The position numbers and the translations under genes were made by a program. Positions 18,705-28,462 of a stretch of 43,956 bases of DNA are shown here, in pieces. The number at the start of each line of letters is the position of its first letter. Position 1 is the stretch's first letter. The stretch comes from Actinomycetota bacterium (GTDB taxonomy: Bacteria > Actinomycetota > Acidimicrobiia > Acidimicrobiales > Ilumatobacteraceae). The notes below the pieces were generated by a model that saw nothing but the letters and a program-made list of their open reading frames with translations, made no database searches and was not told the origin of the DNA. Where the stretch lies: NCBI GenBank assembly GCA_009711295.1, contig WLST01000009.1, positions 1 through 43,956 on the forward strand, read 5' to 3'.

Positions 18705-20942
18705 TTACTCGTCAGAGTCGGTCGAACCCGTGGTATTTCCTGGCAGAACTCGATAAGAGTCATACACCCCAGCAATATTTTTGATGGTTCGTAGCACCGC
18801 ATCGAGATGGTTGGGGTCTGCCAACTCAAACTCAAAACGCATTTTTGCGACACGGTCTAGGCCTGTGTGGGTGGAGCAAGCGACGATATTCACATGGTGG
18901 TCGGACAGTGCATTTGCCACGTCTCGCAACAGGCGCGACCTATCGAGCGCGACGACCTCGACACTTGCCCTGAACGTGGAACCGCGTTGGTGATCGGACC
19001 ATTCCACTTCCACCACGCGACTCGCCTGCTCTTGCACAAGTGATCCGGCATTTGCGCAGTCGATACGGTGGACGCTGACACCACGACCCTTGGTGATGAA
19101 CCCCATAATTTCGTCACCTGGCACAGGAGTGCAACATGTTGACAAACGCACGAGTACGTCGTCGAGACCGTCAACGTGAATTGCAGGCCCATCGAGTGTG
19201 GGGCGACGGGGCCGATCGATACGTAGGTCGGACGCGAGAAGCTCACCATCGGTACCAAGTTGCATCACGCGTGCAATGCGTTGCGCCACTCCCCTTGCGC
19301 TGACATGGTGTTCGCCAATTGCAGCAAAGAGCGAATCGAGATCGACATGACCACCGTCGTTCACTTCAGCCATCAAGGCATCGGAACTCAAGATGCTATG
19401 TACAGGTAGCCCTTCACGCCGCAACTCGGCAACGAGGTCTTCCCTGCCCGTCTCAATCATTTCGTCGCGACGTTCACGAGAGAACCACTGTCGGATTTTG
19501 TTTCTCGCACGTGGGCTAGCAACAAAATTCATCCAGTCGCGCGAAGGTCCGGCATCGTCGGACTTTGCCGTAAATATTTCACACGTATCGCCAGAGTGGA
19601 GCTCGTAGTTCAATGTCACAAGTCGACCATTGACTTTGGCCCCAATACATGCGTGACCTACTTCGGTATGCACTGCATAGGCAAAGTCGACCGGCGAGGA
19701 GTGCAACGGCAATGGAATGACCTTGCCCTTCGGTGTGAAAACAAAGAGTTCGTCTTGGACAAGGTCTTCTTTGAGCCCTTCCATAAAGTGCGTTGGGTCG
19801 GCAACATCGGCTTGCCAGTCGATAATACGATTCAACCAATCGATGTCTCCTGGTGCCGTTCCGTCTTTATAGGCATAATGGGCAGCTACCCCCCACTCGG
19901 CACGATTATGCATTTCACGTGTACGAATTTGAACCTCGAGAGGCTTACCTTCTGGCCCAATAACTGTGGTGTGCAACGACTGATACAAATTGAACTTGGG
20001 CATTGCGATGTAATCTTTGAAACGACCCACCACCGGCTTCCATCGCCCGTGAATACAGCCCAACGCTCCATAACAATCTTTGACTGAGTCAACAATGATG
20101 CGCACTGCAACAAGGTCGAAAATTTCGTCGAACTCGCGGCTCTTCTGCACCATTTTTTCATAGATACTCCACAGGTGCTTCCCACGACCCGTAACTTCAG
20201 CTTTGATGCCCAACTCAGAGAGTTTGATTTGCACGTCTCCAACGACCTTGGCAAGGTACACCTCTCTTTCTGGCGTACGTGTCCCCACGAGATGGTCTAA
20301 CTCTGCGAATCGCTTCGGGTAAATAGCAGCAAACGACAGGTCTTCAAGCTGCTGCTTCATTTCTTGCATTCCTAATCGGTGCGCAAGCGGTGCATAAATA
20401 TCGAGCGTCTCATGAGCAATACGCTGTTGTTTTTCCACCGACATTCCTGCCAGAGTTCTCATGTTGTGCAGGCGGTCGGCGAGCTTAATAACCAAAACGC
20501 GAATATCACGCGCCATTGCAACCAACATTTTGCGCATCGTTGCAGCCTGCTGCGCTTCTTTAGAGTCGAATTGCAAACGTTCTAATTTGGTAACGCCATC
20601 GACGATGCTCGCAACTTCTTTGCCGAAATCACGTTCAACTTCTTCTAGCGTGATTTCGGTGTCTTCAACAGCGTCATGCAACAACGCTGCAGCAAGAGAA
20701 ACATCGTCGAGCCCGATGTCGGCAACAATTTTTGCCACCGCAATAGGATGGTTGATGTACGACTCGCCGCTTCCCCGCAGTTGATGCTGATGGGCGCCTC
20801 GCGCAGTGACATACGCCTTGTTGATGAGAGCGATTGATGCTTTCGGATGGCGCGATCGATATGCCGCGAGAAGCGGTGCAAGTTCCTCTGCAGGCGCTGC
20901 GGAACTGCGCCTCCAAGGAAGAACGCGGTCACCCGAAGCCAT
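18705..20942 (-). CDS. rel: Bifunctional (p)ppGpp synthetase/hydrolase Rel
   Basis: Makes and degrades the stringent-response alarmone. The 745-residue protein has an HD hydrolase domain with an intact LLHDAVEDT (88-96), a synthetase domain with RGKHLWSIYEKM and FKDYIAMPKFNLYQSLHTTV, a TGS domain from about 398, and a C-terminal ACT domain (about 670-735). The RFKD at 307-310 is the RxKD motif of bifunctional enzymes rather than ExDD of monofunctional RelA, so both activities are expected. It starts at ATG 20942, 5 nt after apt. The secDF-apt-rel order is conserved in actinobacteria. Confidence 0.96.
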   Translation of the reverse strand: MASGDRVLPWRRSSAAPAEELAPLLAAYRSRHPKASIALINKAYVTARGAHQHQLRGSGESYINHPIAVAKIVADIGLDDVSLAAALLHDAVEDTEITLEEVERDFGKEVASIVDGVTKLERLQFDSKEAQQAATMRKMLVAMARDIRVLVIKLADRLHNMRTLAGMSVEKQQRIAHETLDIYAPLAHRLGMQEMKQQLEDLSFAAIYPKRFAELDHLVGTRTPEREVYLAKVVGDVQIKLSELGIKAEVTGRGKHLWSIYEKMVQKSREFDEIFDLVAVRIIVDSVKDCYGALGCIHGRWKPVVGRFKDYIAMPKFNLYQSLHTTVIGPEGKPLEVQIRTREMHNRAEWGVAAHYAYKDGTAPGDIDWLNRIIDWQADVADPTHFMEGLKEDLVQDELFVFTPKGKVIPLPLHSSPVDFAYAVHTEVGHACIGAKVNGRLVTLNYELHSGDTCEIFTAKSDDAGPSRDWMNFVASPRARNKIRQWFSRERRDEMIETGREDLVAELRREGLPVHSILSSDALMAEVNDGGHVDLDSLFAAIGEHHVSARGVAQRIARVMQLGTDGELLASDLRIDRPRRPTLDGPAIHVDGLDDVLVRLSTCCTPVPGDEIMGFITKGRGVSVHRIDCANAGSLVQEQASRVVEVEWSDHQRGSTFRASVEVVALDRSRLLRDVANALSDHHVNIVACSTHTGLDRVAKMRFEFELADPNHLDAVLRTIKNIAGVYDSYRVLPGNTTGSTDSDE

Positions 20943-20947
20943 ACGTG

Positions 20948-21472
20948 CTACCTGTACGTCATCACCGAGTTGATGGTCTGCCCAGCTAACACGCTTCGAC
21001 CACCAAGTGCATCGAGTTCGATGAGGAACAACAGCGCCGCAACGTGAGCACCAAGACCCTCAATAAGTTTGATCGCAGCTTTTGCAGTTCCGCCTGTAGC
21101 TAGTACATCGTCGACAATGACCACTGAATCGCCAGGCCCCACTGCATCGCGATGCGCTTCCAGTACGTCGGTGCCGTACTCCAAGGCATATTCCTCGCGA
21201 ACAACATCCCACGGTAACTTTCCCTCTTTACGCACTGGTACGAAGCCAGCACCTAAATGGAAAGCTACCGGAGCGGCAAGTATGAATCCACGAGCTTCAA
21301 TTCCTACTACTTTGTCGATTTTCAGACCTTGAGACATTGCAACAATGGAACTCACTGCCTCGTTAAACCCTTGCGGATCGCCAATTAATGGGGTGATATC
21401 GCGAAAGGTCACTCCAGGTGCTGGCACATCTTCAATATTGCGGATGTACTTCTGCAAAGAGTCATTGTGCAT
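20948..21472 (-). CDS. apt: Adenine phosphoribosyltransferase
   Basis: Salvages adenine to AMP with PRPP. The 174-residue protein has IRNIEDVPAPGVTFRDITPLIGDP at the start, GIEARGFILAAPVAFHLGAGFVPVRK, the flexible loop region LEYGTDVLEAHRDAV, and the PRPP loop VVIVDDVLATGGTAKAAI. These are the full APT signatures. It lies 3 nt after secF and 5 nt before rel, and linkage to rel is well known across bacteria. Confidence 0.96.
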   Translation of the reverse strand: MHNDSLQKYIRNIEDVPAPGVTFRDITPLIGDPQGFNEAVSSIVAMSQGLKIDKVVGIEARGFILAAPVAFHLGAGFVPVRKEGKLPWDVVREEYALEYGTDVLEAHRDAVGPGDSVVIVDDVLATGGTAKAAIKLIEGLGAHVAALLFLIELDALGGRSVLAGQTINSVMTYR

Positions 21473-21475
21473 AAA

Positions 21476-22594
21476 TTACCGGCGGGTCTTTTTGCGTGGA
21501 CGCGGTGGATGAGACAGAACTGCCGTCACAGCATCGATAGGTGTACTCGTTGCATTGGCAGCATCTGCACCAGAACGAACAGATTGCTTACGTGAAACCG
21601 ATGATCCGGTCTGCATCAAAGTAGTCATGTCGGCCTTCAAAGAACGCTGACCAATGAGCGAGCGGAACTTTGGTTCGCGAGATTTGAAGATGGACAGTAA
21701 CGGCGTAGCGATGAAGATTGACGAATATGCACCCGTCAAAAGACCAACAAACAATGCCAAGGCAAATTCTTGAAGCGCTACGGCCCCAAATACTCCGGCA
21801 CCGAGAACAAGCAATGACACCACGGGCAAAATGGCGGCCAAACTGGTGTTGAGTGAGCGCATGAGAACTTGGTTCATTGAGACGTTGACGATGTCTTCGT
21901 AAGAAACTCGCGATGCGCCAAACCGGCCTGTGTTGTCGTGCACTTTGTCGAACACAACGATGGTGTCGTACAGCGAGAATCCTAAAATGGTGAGGAACGC
22001 AATAACCGTTGCCGGCGTTACTTCAAAACCGAGGAGCGAATATACGCCAACGCTGACCACAACGTCGTGGACCATTGCCAAAATGGCAGCAATTGCCATT
22101 TTCCATTCGAAACGCCAGGCGATGTACAAAGACACAATGAGGAAGAACACGAGAAGAGCACGAATTGCTTTTGTAGTAATGCTGCGCCCCCAAGATGAGC
22201 TCACACTTGAGACGCTCACTTCCGCTACGTCAACTTTTGCCTTTTCGGACAATGACTTTTGTACTGCACTACGTACTTCAGCACTCTGGTCGTCTGCTTG
22301 AATACGAATTCGCTGGCTTGAGCCACCACCAAGTGTCTGGATTTTGGCACTGCGAGTTTCAATATTGTTCTCTTCAAGAATCTTTGTAGCGGAATCGATG
22401 GAGAGCTCATTTTTCAGCGGCGCTTCCCATGCCACTCCACCTTCAAAGTCGATACCTAGATTGAGACCTTGGAACAAGAGCGAGAAGAGTGTTGCAAGCA
22501 CCACAATTCCCGAGGCAATGAAGCCCCACCACCGGCGACCAACAAAGTCAATTGTTGTTTCACCGTTATATAGACGACCCCAGCGACCGCTCAT
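21476..22594 (-). CDS. secF: Protein translocase subunit SecF
   Basis: With SecD it pulls preproteins through SecYEG using the proton gradient. The 372-residue protein has the N-terminal DFVGRRWWGFIASG, transmembrane helix 1 (about 20-43), the periplasmic GLNLGIDFEGGVAWE, and five further helices in the C-terminal half with VVVSVGVYSLLGFEVTPATVIAFLTILGFSLYDTIVVFD. A basic 60-residue tail (RKQSVRSG ... PRPRKKTRR) is cytoplasmic. ATG at 22594 overlaps secD by 4 nt. Order yajC-secD-secF is universal. Confidence 0.96.
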   Translation of the reverse strand: MSGRWGRLYNGETTIDFVGRRWWGFIASGIVVLATLFSLLFQGLNLGIDFEGGVAWEAPLKNELSIDSATKILEENNIETRSAKIQTLGGGSSQRIRIQADDQSAEVRSAVQKSLSEKAKVDVAEVSVSSVSSSWGRSITTKAIRALLVFFLIVSLYIAWRFEWKMAIAAILAMVHDVVVSVGVYSLLGFEVTPATVIAFLTILGFSLYDTIVVFDKVHDNTGRFGASRVSYEDIVNVSMNQVLMRSLNTSLAAILPVVSLLVLGAGVFGAVALQEFALALFVGLLTGAYSSIFIATPLLSIFKSREPKFRSLIGQRSLKADMTTLMQTGSSVSRKQSVRSGADAANATSTPIDAVTAVLSHPPRPRKKTRR

Positions 22595-24267
22595 CGCGCC
22601 ACCACACCTTCTGTAGAACTTCCCGCAGACACTTCACTACCTTCGTCCTTACGACGAGCGTGCACTCCGAACATATTGGCACCGTTCATCCACTTCGAGC
22701 GTGCCATCAAAATAACGGTAGGTCGTGTGAAGAAGTACGCAACGATGATGTCGCAGAATGTTGACAGGCCAAGGAAGAAGGCAAACCCTCGCACCGAACC
22801 AACCGTGAGGAACCACAGCACTACTGCACCAATGAGCGACACCGTGTCGGCAGCCACAATGGTTCGCCATGCGGCATCGAAGCTTCGTGACGCGGAATTC
22901 TTCAGAGTTTTTCCGCCAAGAACATCGTCTTTCAACTTCTCGAAGAACACCACGTATGAGTCGACCGTTACGCCGATGGAAACGATGATGCCGGTAATAC
23001 CCGATAACGAAAGCGCAAGACCATTGCGTTGTGAGAGCCAAGAAATTGCACTCCATTGCAACATGCCAGAAATTGCTAGACCACCAACGACAACAATTGC
23101 TAAACGGCGGTAATAAAAGAAGAGGAAGAGCAGTACGAGCAACACACCAACAAGACCAGAAATCAGAGCGGCATTGAGCGAATCTTTACCTAATGTTGCA
23201 GAAACAGTCTGCGCAGTAGGTGCATCGAAGCGCACTGGCACAGCACCAAATTCGAGAATTTTTGCCAAGTCTTTTGCTTCTGCTTCTTTGAAATCGCCAC
23301 TAATTTGTACACTGCCACTGAAGTTTGCGGTCTGTACCACGGGTGCAGAAATAACAACTCCGTCGAGCACGATCGCAATTTGACCCGTAGGACATGTAGC
23401 GGCTTTTTGGAAGCATTGTGCGGCGAGAGCATTCCACTTAGCTTCGCCATTTGAGCCACTGCGTAATCCAACGGCCACTACCCAAGAACCAGTGTTGATT
23501 TGTGCAGCTGCATCGTTGGCAAACACTTGCCCATCGGCTTGCGAAGGACCTGTGAAATACACGCGGCCATCACGACCTTCCAAGATTGCCTGCTTAGTAG
23601 GTTCATTGGTCATCGAAATATCTTGTTGAGGAGCCGAGGAAGGGACCGCAACTACTGCAGTTGTTGTGGTTACACCGGCGTCGACCACAGCAGTAGTGGT
23701 TGATGACTCAACTGACGTGGGAGTTGTTGTAGTGGCTGCACTTGCGGGTTGACGTGTCTTACCAAGACCGCCTGCAGTTGCTGGTTGACTCGTTGTGGAC
23801 TCAACAATTGTGGTTGTGGCTGTAGCAATAGTCGTTGTTGCGCCAGCAACTGTTGACGATGTTGCCCCGGGCAACGTGGTTTGACCAGCAACTGTGGTTG
23901 TTGTTGCTTCGGTGTTCTTGATTCCGGACTGCAGCACAGGGCGCAGCAGTACTTCACCAGTACGGCCAACGATGTCGAGAGCGCGTTGTTGGTCTTTGAC
24001 ACCGGGAAGGTTGATCACAACCGTGCTTCCCTGACGAATAATTTCTGGCTCAGCTACTCCGATGGAGTCAACGCGAGCGCGAATAATTTCCACAGCAACG
24101 TCGAGAGCAGCCGTGTCGTAGTCACCTTTTGGCTCAAGGGTGACTGAAGCCCCGCCTTGGAGATCGAGCCCAAGCGAAGGCCTGTTGCCAGCAATAAGGT
24201 TGCCTGCCATTGCCGCCATAGAAACGAAGACAGTTGCGATCAGGGTAAAAAGGAGTTTGCGACGCAT
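22591..24267 (-). CDS. secD: Protein translocase subunit SecD with Thr-rich insertion
   Basis: Partner of SecF. The 558-residue protein has an N-terminal helix (about 6-26), GLDLQGGASVTLEP, the P1 head with VVINLPGVKDQQRALDIVGRTGEVLLRPV, and a C-terminal six-helix membrane region (about 360-535, GITGIIVSIGVTVDSYVVFFE; RSFDAAWRTIVAADTVSLIG). Between residues about 121 and 212, encoded at 23632-23907, is a low-complexity Thr/Ala/Val/Ser stretch with runs such as TTTTVAGQTT and SSTTTAVVDAGVTTTT, exported to the periplasmic side. Such inserts occur in actinobacterial SecD; this one may be flexible or glycosylated. ATG at 24267 is 8 nt after yajC. Confidence 0.95.
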   Translation of the reverse strand: MRRKLLFTLIATVFVSMAAMAGNLIAGNRPSLGLDLQGGASVTLEPKGDYDTAALDVAVEIIRARVDSIGVAEPEIIRQGSTVVINLPGVKDQQRALDIVGRTGEVLLRPVLQSGIKNTEATTTTVAGQTTLPGATSSTVAGATTTIATATTTIVESTTSQPATAGGLGKTRQPASAATTTTPTSVESSTTTAVVDAGVTTTTAVVAVPSSAPQQDISMTNEPTKQAILEGRDGRVYFTGPSQADGQVFANDAAAQINTGSWVVAVGLRSGSNGEAKWNALAAQCFQKAATCPTGQIAIVLDGVVISAPVVQTANFSGSVQISGDFKEAEAKDLAKILEFGAVPVRFDAPTAQTVSATLGKDSLNAALISGLVGVLLVLLFLFFYYRRLAIVVVGGLAISGMLQWSAISWLSQRNGLALSLSGITGIIVSIGVTVDSYVVFFEKLKDDVLGGKTLKNSASRSFDAAWRTIVAADTVSLIGAVVLWFLTVGSVRGFAFFLGLSTFCDIIVAYFFTRPTVILMARSKWMNGANMFGVHARRKDEGSEVSAGSSTEGVVAR

Positions 24268-24275
24268 GTTGTGAA

Positions 24276-24671
24276 CTACTTGTCTGAATCGTCAGAGTCA
24301 TCGCTCTCAACAGCAGCGGCTTCTTCACGCACTTCGATGCGCCGCACAATTGCAGAGCGCATGGAACGCACTTCCACACCTTCGGCCAAATCGACCCAGA
24401 CCACATCGCCTGCTTGGTCATCTTTGTCAAAATCGGTCACGAAGCCAATGAGGCCCGAAGAGAGTTGAACCTGATCGCCAATTTGAACTGCTCGCACTAG
24501 TTCCTGTGATTCCTTTGCCCGCCGGCGTTGTGGGCGAATGAGCAAGAAATACATGGCGACGAAAATGAGGCCAAAGAAAAAGAGCTGAAAAACGGCGGAA
24601 CCACCGCCAGAAGATTTCTCGGCGGCAAGGAGAGCAGTTGGGGAAAGAGACATGGCGACAAGCGTAGCCAC
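24276..24671 (-). CDS. yajC: Preprotein translocase accessory subunit YajC
   Basis: Small single-pass partner of SecDF. The protein has one transmembrane helix with the family signature AVFQLFFFGLIFVAMYFLLIRPQRRRAKE, then a small beta domain (VQIGDQVQLSSGLIGFV) and an acidic tail (ESDDSDDSDK). I give GTG at 24671, which overlaps the tgt TAG as TAGTG (131 residues). ATG at 24653, six codons in, is an alternative and neither has a strong ribosome binding site. The tgt-yajC-secD-secF order is the classical one. Confidence 0.94.
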   Translation of the reverse strand: MATLVAMSLSPTALLAAEKSSGGGSAVFQLFFFGLIFVAMYFLLIRPQRRRAKESQELVRAVQIGDQVQLSSGLIGFVTDFDKDDQAGDVVWVDLAEGVEVRSMRSAIVRRIEVREEAAAVESDDSDDSDK

Positions 24672-25771
24672 TACGAGCCCCAGACCCCCATTACGCGCTG
24701 CCTCATCTGCTGAAAAGTGCCATTTCCGATGGATTCACGCATCTCTGCCATGAGGGCAAAGGTCCATGCAATGTTGTGATACGACACCAATCGCGAAGCC
24801 GTTGGCTCGGAAGTTTGGAATAAGTGCCGAATATATGCCCGAGAATGACGACGGCAGACCATGCATGCACATTCGGCGTCGAGCGGGAGATCTTGTAATG
24901 CATATTGGGCATTTTTCATATTCAACTTGCCGGTGCTTGTCAAAGCCGTCCCGTGGCGGCCCAGCCGGGTTTGCAGCACACAGTCGAACTGGTCGACGCC
25001 CAAGTTGACTGCCTCAATCAGCGACGCGGGGTCACCCACCCCCATCAGGTATCGCGGCCGATCTGCTGGCAGGTTCTGAAGCGCGGCAGCTAACGCTGGC
25101 AACATCTCTTCACGCGATTCCCCCACAGAGAGGCCGCCAATTCCGTAACCATCAAATTCCAAAGCAGCAGTGGAAAGAGCACTACGTGCCCGCAATTCGG
25201 GGTTGATACCGCCTTGCACAATGCCAAACAAGGCCTGGTCTGCACGCGTGTGATGATCACGTGCACGCTGCGCCCACATAGAGGTGCGTTTCAAGGCCAG
25301 CTCCACCACATGTGGCTCAGATGGCAAAGGTGGACACACATCGAGAACCATCTGAATTGTTGCACCAAGCTTCTGCTGCACTTCCACAGCAGTTTCAGGC
25401 GTATACCTATGCAAAGACCCGTCGTACGTCGACTTGAAAGTCACTCCGTCATCATCAACTTTTGGTTCGAGCGAAAAAACTTGGAATCCGCCCGAATCGG
25501 TGAGCGTTAGCCCTCCCCAACTTGCAAACTTTCCGAGACCTCCCAAAGCTTCCACCGTGTCTGCACCCGGGCGCAGCATCAGGTGATACGTATTGCCCAA
25601 AACAATTTGTGCTCCTAGGTCTTCATAGTCAACTGCGCTGAGGTACCTCACGGCCCCACGTGTACCCACCGGCATAAAACAGGGCGTTGTGTAACTTCCG
25701 TGAGCAGTGGTTGCCACGCCAGCACGCGCCGTACCCTGCGTTGCCTGCACTTCAAATGAAACTGGATGCAC
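24671..25771 (-). CDS. tgt: tRNA-guanine transglycosylase
   Basis: Exchanges the wobble guanine of GUN anticodons for a queuine precursor (preQ1). The 366-residue protein has TPCFMPVGTRGAVRYL, LGNTYHLMLRPG, TDSGGFQVFSL with the general-base Asp, FGIVQGG, GIGGLSVGE, and the nucleophile region DQFDCVLQTRLGRHG. The zinc site CACMVCRRHSRAYIRHLF plus a following His is intact. VLQTRLGRHG differs from the usual VLPTRNARNG around the nucleophile loop. GTG at 25771 overlaps the queA TAG (TAGTG). It works with queA just upstream; the preQ1 synthesis genes are not in this window. Confidence 0.95.
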   Translation of the reverse strand: MHPVSFEVQATQGTARAGVATTAHGSYTTPCFMPVGTRGAVRYLSAVDYEDLGAQIVLGNTYHLMLRPGADTVEALGGLGKFASWGGLTLTDSGGFQVFSLEPKVDDDGVTFKSTYDGSLHRYTPETAVEVQQKLGATIQMVLDVCPPLPSEPHVVELALKRTSMWAQRARDHHTRADQALFGIVQGGINPELRARSALSTAALEFDGYGIGGLSVGESREEMLPALAAALQNLPADRPRYLMGVGDPASLIEAVNLGVDQFDCVLQTRLGRHGTALTSTGKLNMKNAQYALQDLPLDAECACMVCRRHSRAYIRHLFQTSEPTASRLVSYHNIAWTFALMAEMRESIGNGTFQQMRQRVMGVWGS

Positions 25772-26811
25772 TAGAGGCCACTTTCCGTTGTTGAGTTGTC
25801 TAACCGCGCGAGAAGCATGGCATCTCCGAAAGAGAGAAAACGATAATTCTCACTTTGCGCTTCAGCATAAAGATCTCGCCATTTTTCACCGATAAACGCC
25901 TGCACCATGAGCAACAGTGTTGTTCTTGGCATATGGAAGTTGGTCATCATGAGGTCAACATGTTTCCACGAGTATCCAGGAGTAATGAAGAGCCGCGTTC
26001 GACCCGTGAGTTCTCCTGCAACTGCCACCGACTCAAGCGCTCGTACCGAGGTAGTACCCACAGCAACTACTCGCTTTGCATTATTCACTAATTGCATCGT
26101 TTCGGGCGGAACGTTGTACCACTCGGAATGGATGACATGATTCAGCGGGTTTTCCTCATCGACCGGCTTAAAGGTGTCGAGACCAACAACGAGTTCGACC
26201 TTTGCGATGACAACGCCCATCTTCTCAATCTTTTCGAGCAATGCAGAGGTGAAATGCAAGCCAGCAGTTGGCGCAGCAGATGATTTCGCTTCATGTGCAT
26301 AAACAGTTTGATAGCGCTCAAGATCTTCCAAAGTAGTCGTGATGTATGGAGGAAGCGGCAATGCCCCCACAGCCTCAATTGCGGCTCTGCGCTCACCAGA
26401 GGTGGTGCCAACGCATAAGCGGATACGGAAGGTATCGCCAGCAGACGACCTTCCTAGCACCTCTGCAAATTCCTCGCCTGTGGCCGAAGTGAGGAATTCA
26501 CCAACTCGCATCTTTCGACCAGGTCGAATAAGTGCTTCCCATTCGCTGTCATCTTCTTGCACAGGTTCAAGCAGTAATACCTCTACACGACCACCCGTAC
26601 TGCGCAGCAGAGACAGCCGACTCGGCAACACTCTGGTTTCATTCACCACCAGAACATCACCCTCTTGCAAAAAGTCGGTGATATCGCTGACCTTATGATG
26701 CTCGACGGTTCCGTTCACATACACCAATAGTCGGGCAGCATCGCGTGGCTCCATCGGCACTTGTGCAATGAAGTGGTCGGGCAAGCTGTAGTCGATATCG
26801 GCGAGTTGCAC
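25771..26811 (-). CDS. queA: S-adenosylmethionine:tRNA ribosyltransferase-isomerase
   Basis: Converts preQ1-tRNA to epoxyqueuosine-tRNA using the ribosyl part of AdoMet. The 346-residue protein starts YSLPDHFIAQVP and shows PRDAARLLV, GDVLVVNETRVLPSRL, ALIRPGRKMRVGEF, LPLPPYI, the TVYAHEAKSSAAPTAGLHFT signature, VVGLDTFKPV, and GYSWKHVDLMMTNFHMPRTTLLLMVQAF. Start is GTG at 26811, 9 nt after ruvB. The family is unique, so the call is firm. Confidence 0.96.
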   Translation of the reverse strand: MQLADIDYSLPDHFIAQVPMEPRDAARLLVYVNGTVEHHKVSDITDFLQEGDVLVVNETRVLPSRLSLLRSTGGRVEVLLLEPVQEDDSEWEALIRPGRKMRVGEFLTSATGEEFAEVLGRSSAGDTFRIRLCVGTTSGERRAAIEAVGALPLPPYITTTLEDLERYQTVYAHEAKSSAAPTAGLHFTSALLEKIEKMGVVIAKVELVVGLDTFKPVDEENPLNHVIHSEWYNVPPETMQLVNNAKRVVAVGTTSVRALESVAVAGELTGRTRLFITPGYSWKHVDLMMTNFHMPRTTLLLMVQAFIGEKWRDLYAEAQSENYRFLSFGDAMLLARLDNSTTESGL

Positions 26812-26820
26812 CGTTCAAGA

Positions 26821-27870
26821 CTACGAGGGAAAGCGTTCAGGCGGCGTCATATGGAGATGTTCAAAAGCCGCCGGCATTGCAATACGGCCGCGCGGAGTGC
26901 GCGACAAGAAGCCTTGCTGGATGAGAAACGGCTCATAGACATCTTCAACCGTTTCTGGTTGTTCGCTCACACTGATGGCCAACGTGGTGAGACCAACTGG
27001 GCCTCCACCAAATTGTTTACATAATGCAGAAAGTATTGCGCGGTCTACTTTGTCGAGACCACGTGCATCGACACCAAATAAGACGAGCGCATCGGCAGCA
27101 ATACCTGCATCGATGATTCCGGCTCCAGAAGATGTTGGGTGATTCACTTCTGCATAATCACGCACACGACGCAAAAGTCGGTTTGCGATACGTGGAGTTC
27201 CTCGACTCCGGCGGGCGATTTGTGCCGCACCGTCGTCGTCGATGGTGATATTCAATATGCGCGCTGCGCGCAAAACAATAGCGGTGAGCTCTTCTTCGTC
27301 GTAGAAGTCGAGTCGACTGACCAAACCAAAGCGGTCACGCAAAGGACCAGTGATCATTCCGGTACGAGTAGTTGCACCGACCAAGGTAAATGGTGGAAGC
27401 GACAACCGGATCGATGATGCTGCTGGACCTTTTCCTACGACAATGTCTATTTGGAAATCTTCCATTGCTGGATACATGATTTCCTCAACGGAACGCGACA
27501 GGCGATGAATTTCGTCGATAAAGAGCACATCGTTTTCGCCGAGCTTGGTGAGAATTGCAGCGAGGTCGCCGGCGCGTTCGAGCGCTGGACCAGAGGTGAT
27601 GTGCAACTTTGCACCCATCTCTTCAGCGATGATACACGCCATCGTTGTTTTTCCTAGCCCTGGAGGGCCTGCCAACAGAACGTGATCGGCCGCCTGCGAA
27701 CGTTGACGTGCCGCAGTGAGAACAATACGCAAATGTTCCTTGAGTTCTCGCTGACCAATGAAGTCGTCGAGGAGGCGTGGACGCAGACCCGACTCTTCGC
27801 TCTCTATTTCCACCTCACGTTCCGTGTGATGCGGAGTCAAAATATTGGGATCTACGAATTCGTCACGCAC
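26821..27870 (-). CDS. ruvB: Holliday junction branch-migration helicase RuvB
   Basis: Hexameric AAA+ motor that drives branch migration with RuvA. It has [18 protein letters not shown], Walker [10 protein letters not shown], Walker [11 protein letters not shown], sensor 1 LVGATTRTG, the arginine-finger segment GPLRDRFG, and the C-terminal winged helix with [16 protein letters not shown] and [15 protein letters not shown] place the start at GTG 27870 (349 residues), because GGAG stands 6 nt upstream and the overlap with ruvA is only 8 nt. An in-frame ATG at 27897 or 27924 would add residues unlike the family. Order ruvC-ruvA-ruvB is standard. Confidence 0.95.
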   Translation of the reverse strand: MRDEFVDPNILTPHHTEREVEIESEESGLRPRLLDDFIGQRELKEHLRIVLTAARQRSQAADHVLLAGPPGLGKTTMACIIAEEMGAKLHITSGPALERAGDLAAILTKLGENDVLFIDEIHRLSRSVEEIMYPAMEDFQIDIVVGKGPAASSIRLSLPPFTLVGATTRTGMITGPLRDRFGLVSRLDFYDEEELTAIVLRAARILNITIDDDGAAQIARRSRGTPRIANRLLRRVRDYAEVNHPTSSGAGIIDAGIAADALVLFGVDARGLDKVDRAILSALCKQFGGGPVGLTTLAISVSEQPETVEDVYEPFLIQQGFLSRTPRGRIAMPAAFEHLHMTPPERFPS

Positions 27871-28462
27871 GGCGGGCTCCGAGAATTTGTAAGGCATCGC
27901 GCAACACCTTTTCCAACGTGGCATCTGTTGCTGGGTTTAATTCAGATAGCACAGACCTGATTTCTTCGTTGTCGTAGCCCAGACCAACGAGGGCTTCACG
28001 GAGATCTCCGAGCGATGAAGAAGCTTGTGACTCTGCCCCACTGATACTGGGCAAGTCGAGCATGTCGAACTTTCCACGCAATTCAACCAGAAGTCGTTCA
28101 GCCGTTTTTTTACCAACTCCTGGCACCATTGTGAGCGCTGCAAGGTCTGACGTAATGACGATGTTCTGTAGACCCTTCGGTGAATGAGTGGCCAAAATAG
28201 CCATTGCCATAGCTGGCCCCACACCATGAGCAGCAATGAGAATTTGAAAACTGTCGCGCTCTTCTCGCGTGAGAAATCCGAACAGTGTTTGCGCATCTTC
28301 ACGAACCTGATGATGAATATATAAAAAGCAAGCCGTGGTGGGTTCAAGTTCACCAAACACTCGCGGCGTGACCGCAACGATGTAGCCGACGCCTGCCACT
28401 TCAACAAGCACATGGGTAGGAGCATTGCGCTCGAGAACTGTTCCGCGTAACGAACCAATCAT
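27863..28462 (-). CDS. ruvA: Holliday junction DNA-binding protein RuvA
   Basis: Tetrameric junction-binding protein that positions RuvB. The 199-residue protein begins [29 protein letters not shown] (OB domain), then has two helix-hairpin-helix motifs ([16 protein letters not shown] and [19 protein letters not shown]) and a flexible linker before the C-terminal RuvB-contact domain ([19 protein letters not shown]). The frame is open 22 codons further upstream, but ATG at 28462 gives the canonical N-terminus and an ATGA overlap with ruvC. Confidence 0.96.
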   Translation of the reverse strand: MIGSLRGTVLERNAPTHVLVEVAGVGYIVAVTPRVFGELEPTTACFLYIHHQVREDAQTLFGFLTREERDSFQILIAAHGVGPAMAMAILATHSPKGLQNIVITSDLAALTMVPGVGKKTAERLLVELRGKFDMLDLPSISGAESQASSSLGDLREALVGLGYDNEEIRSVLSELNPATDATLEKVLRDALQILGARRA

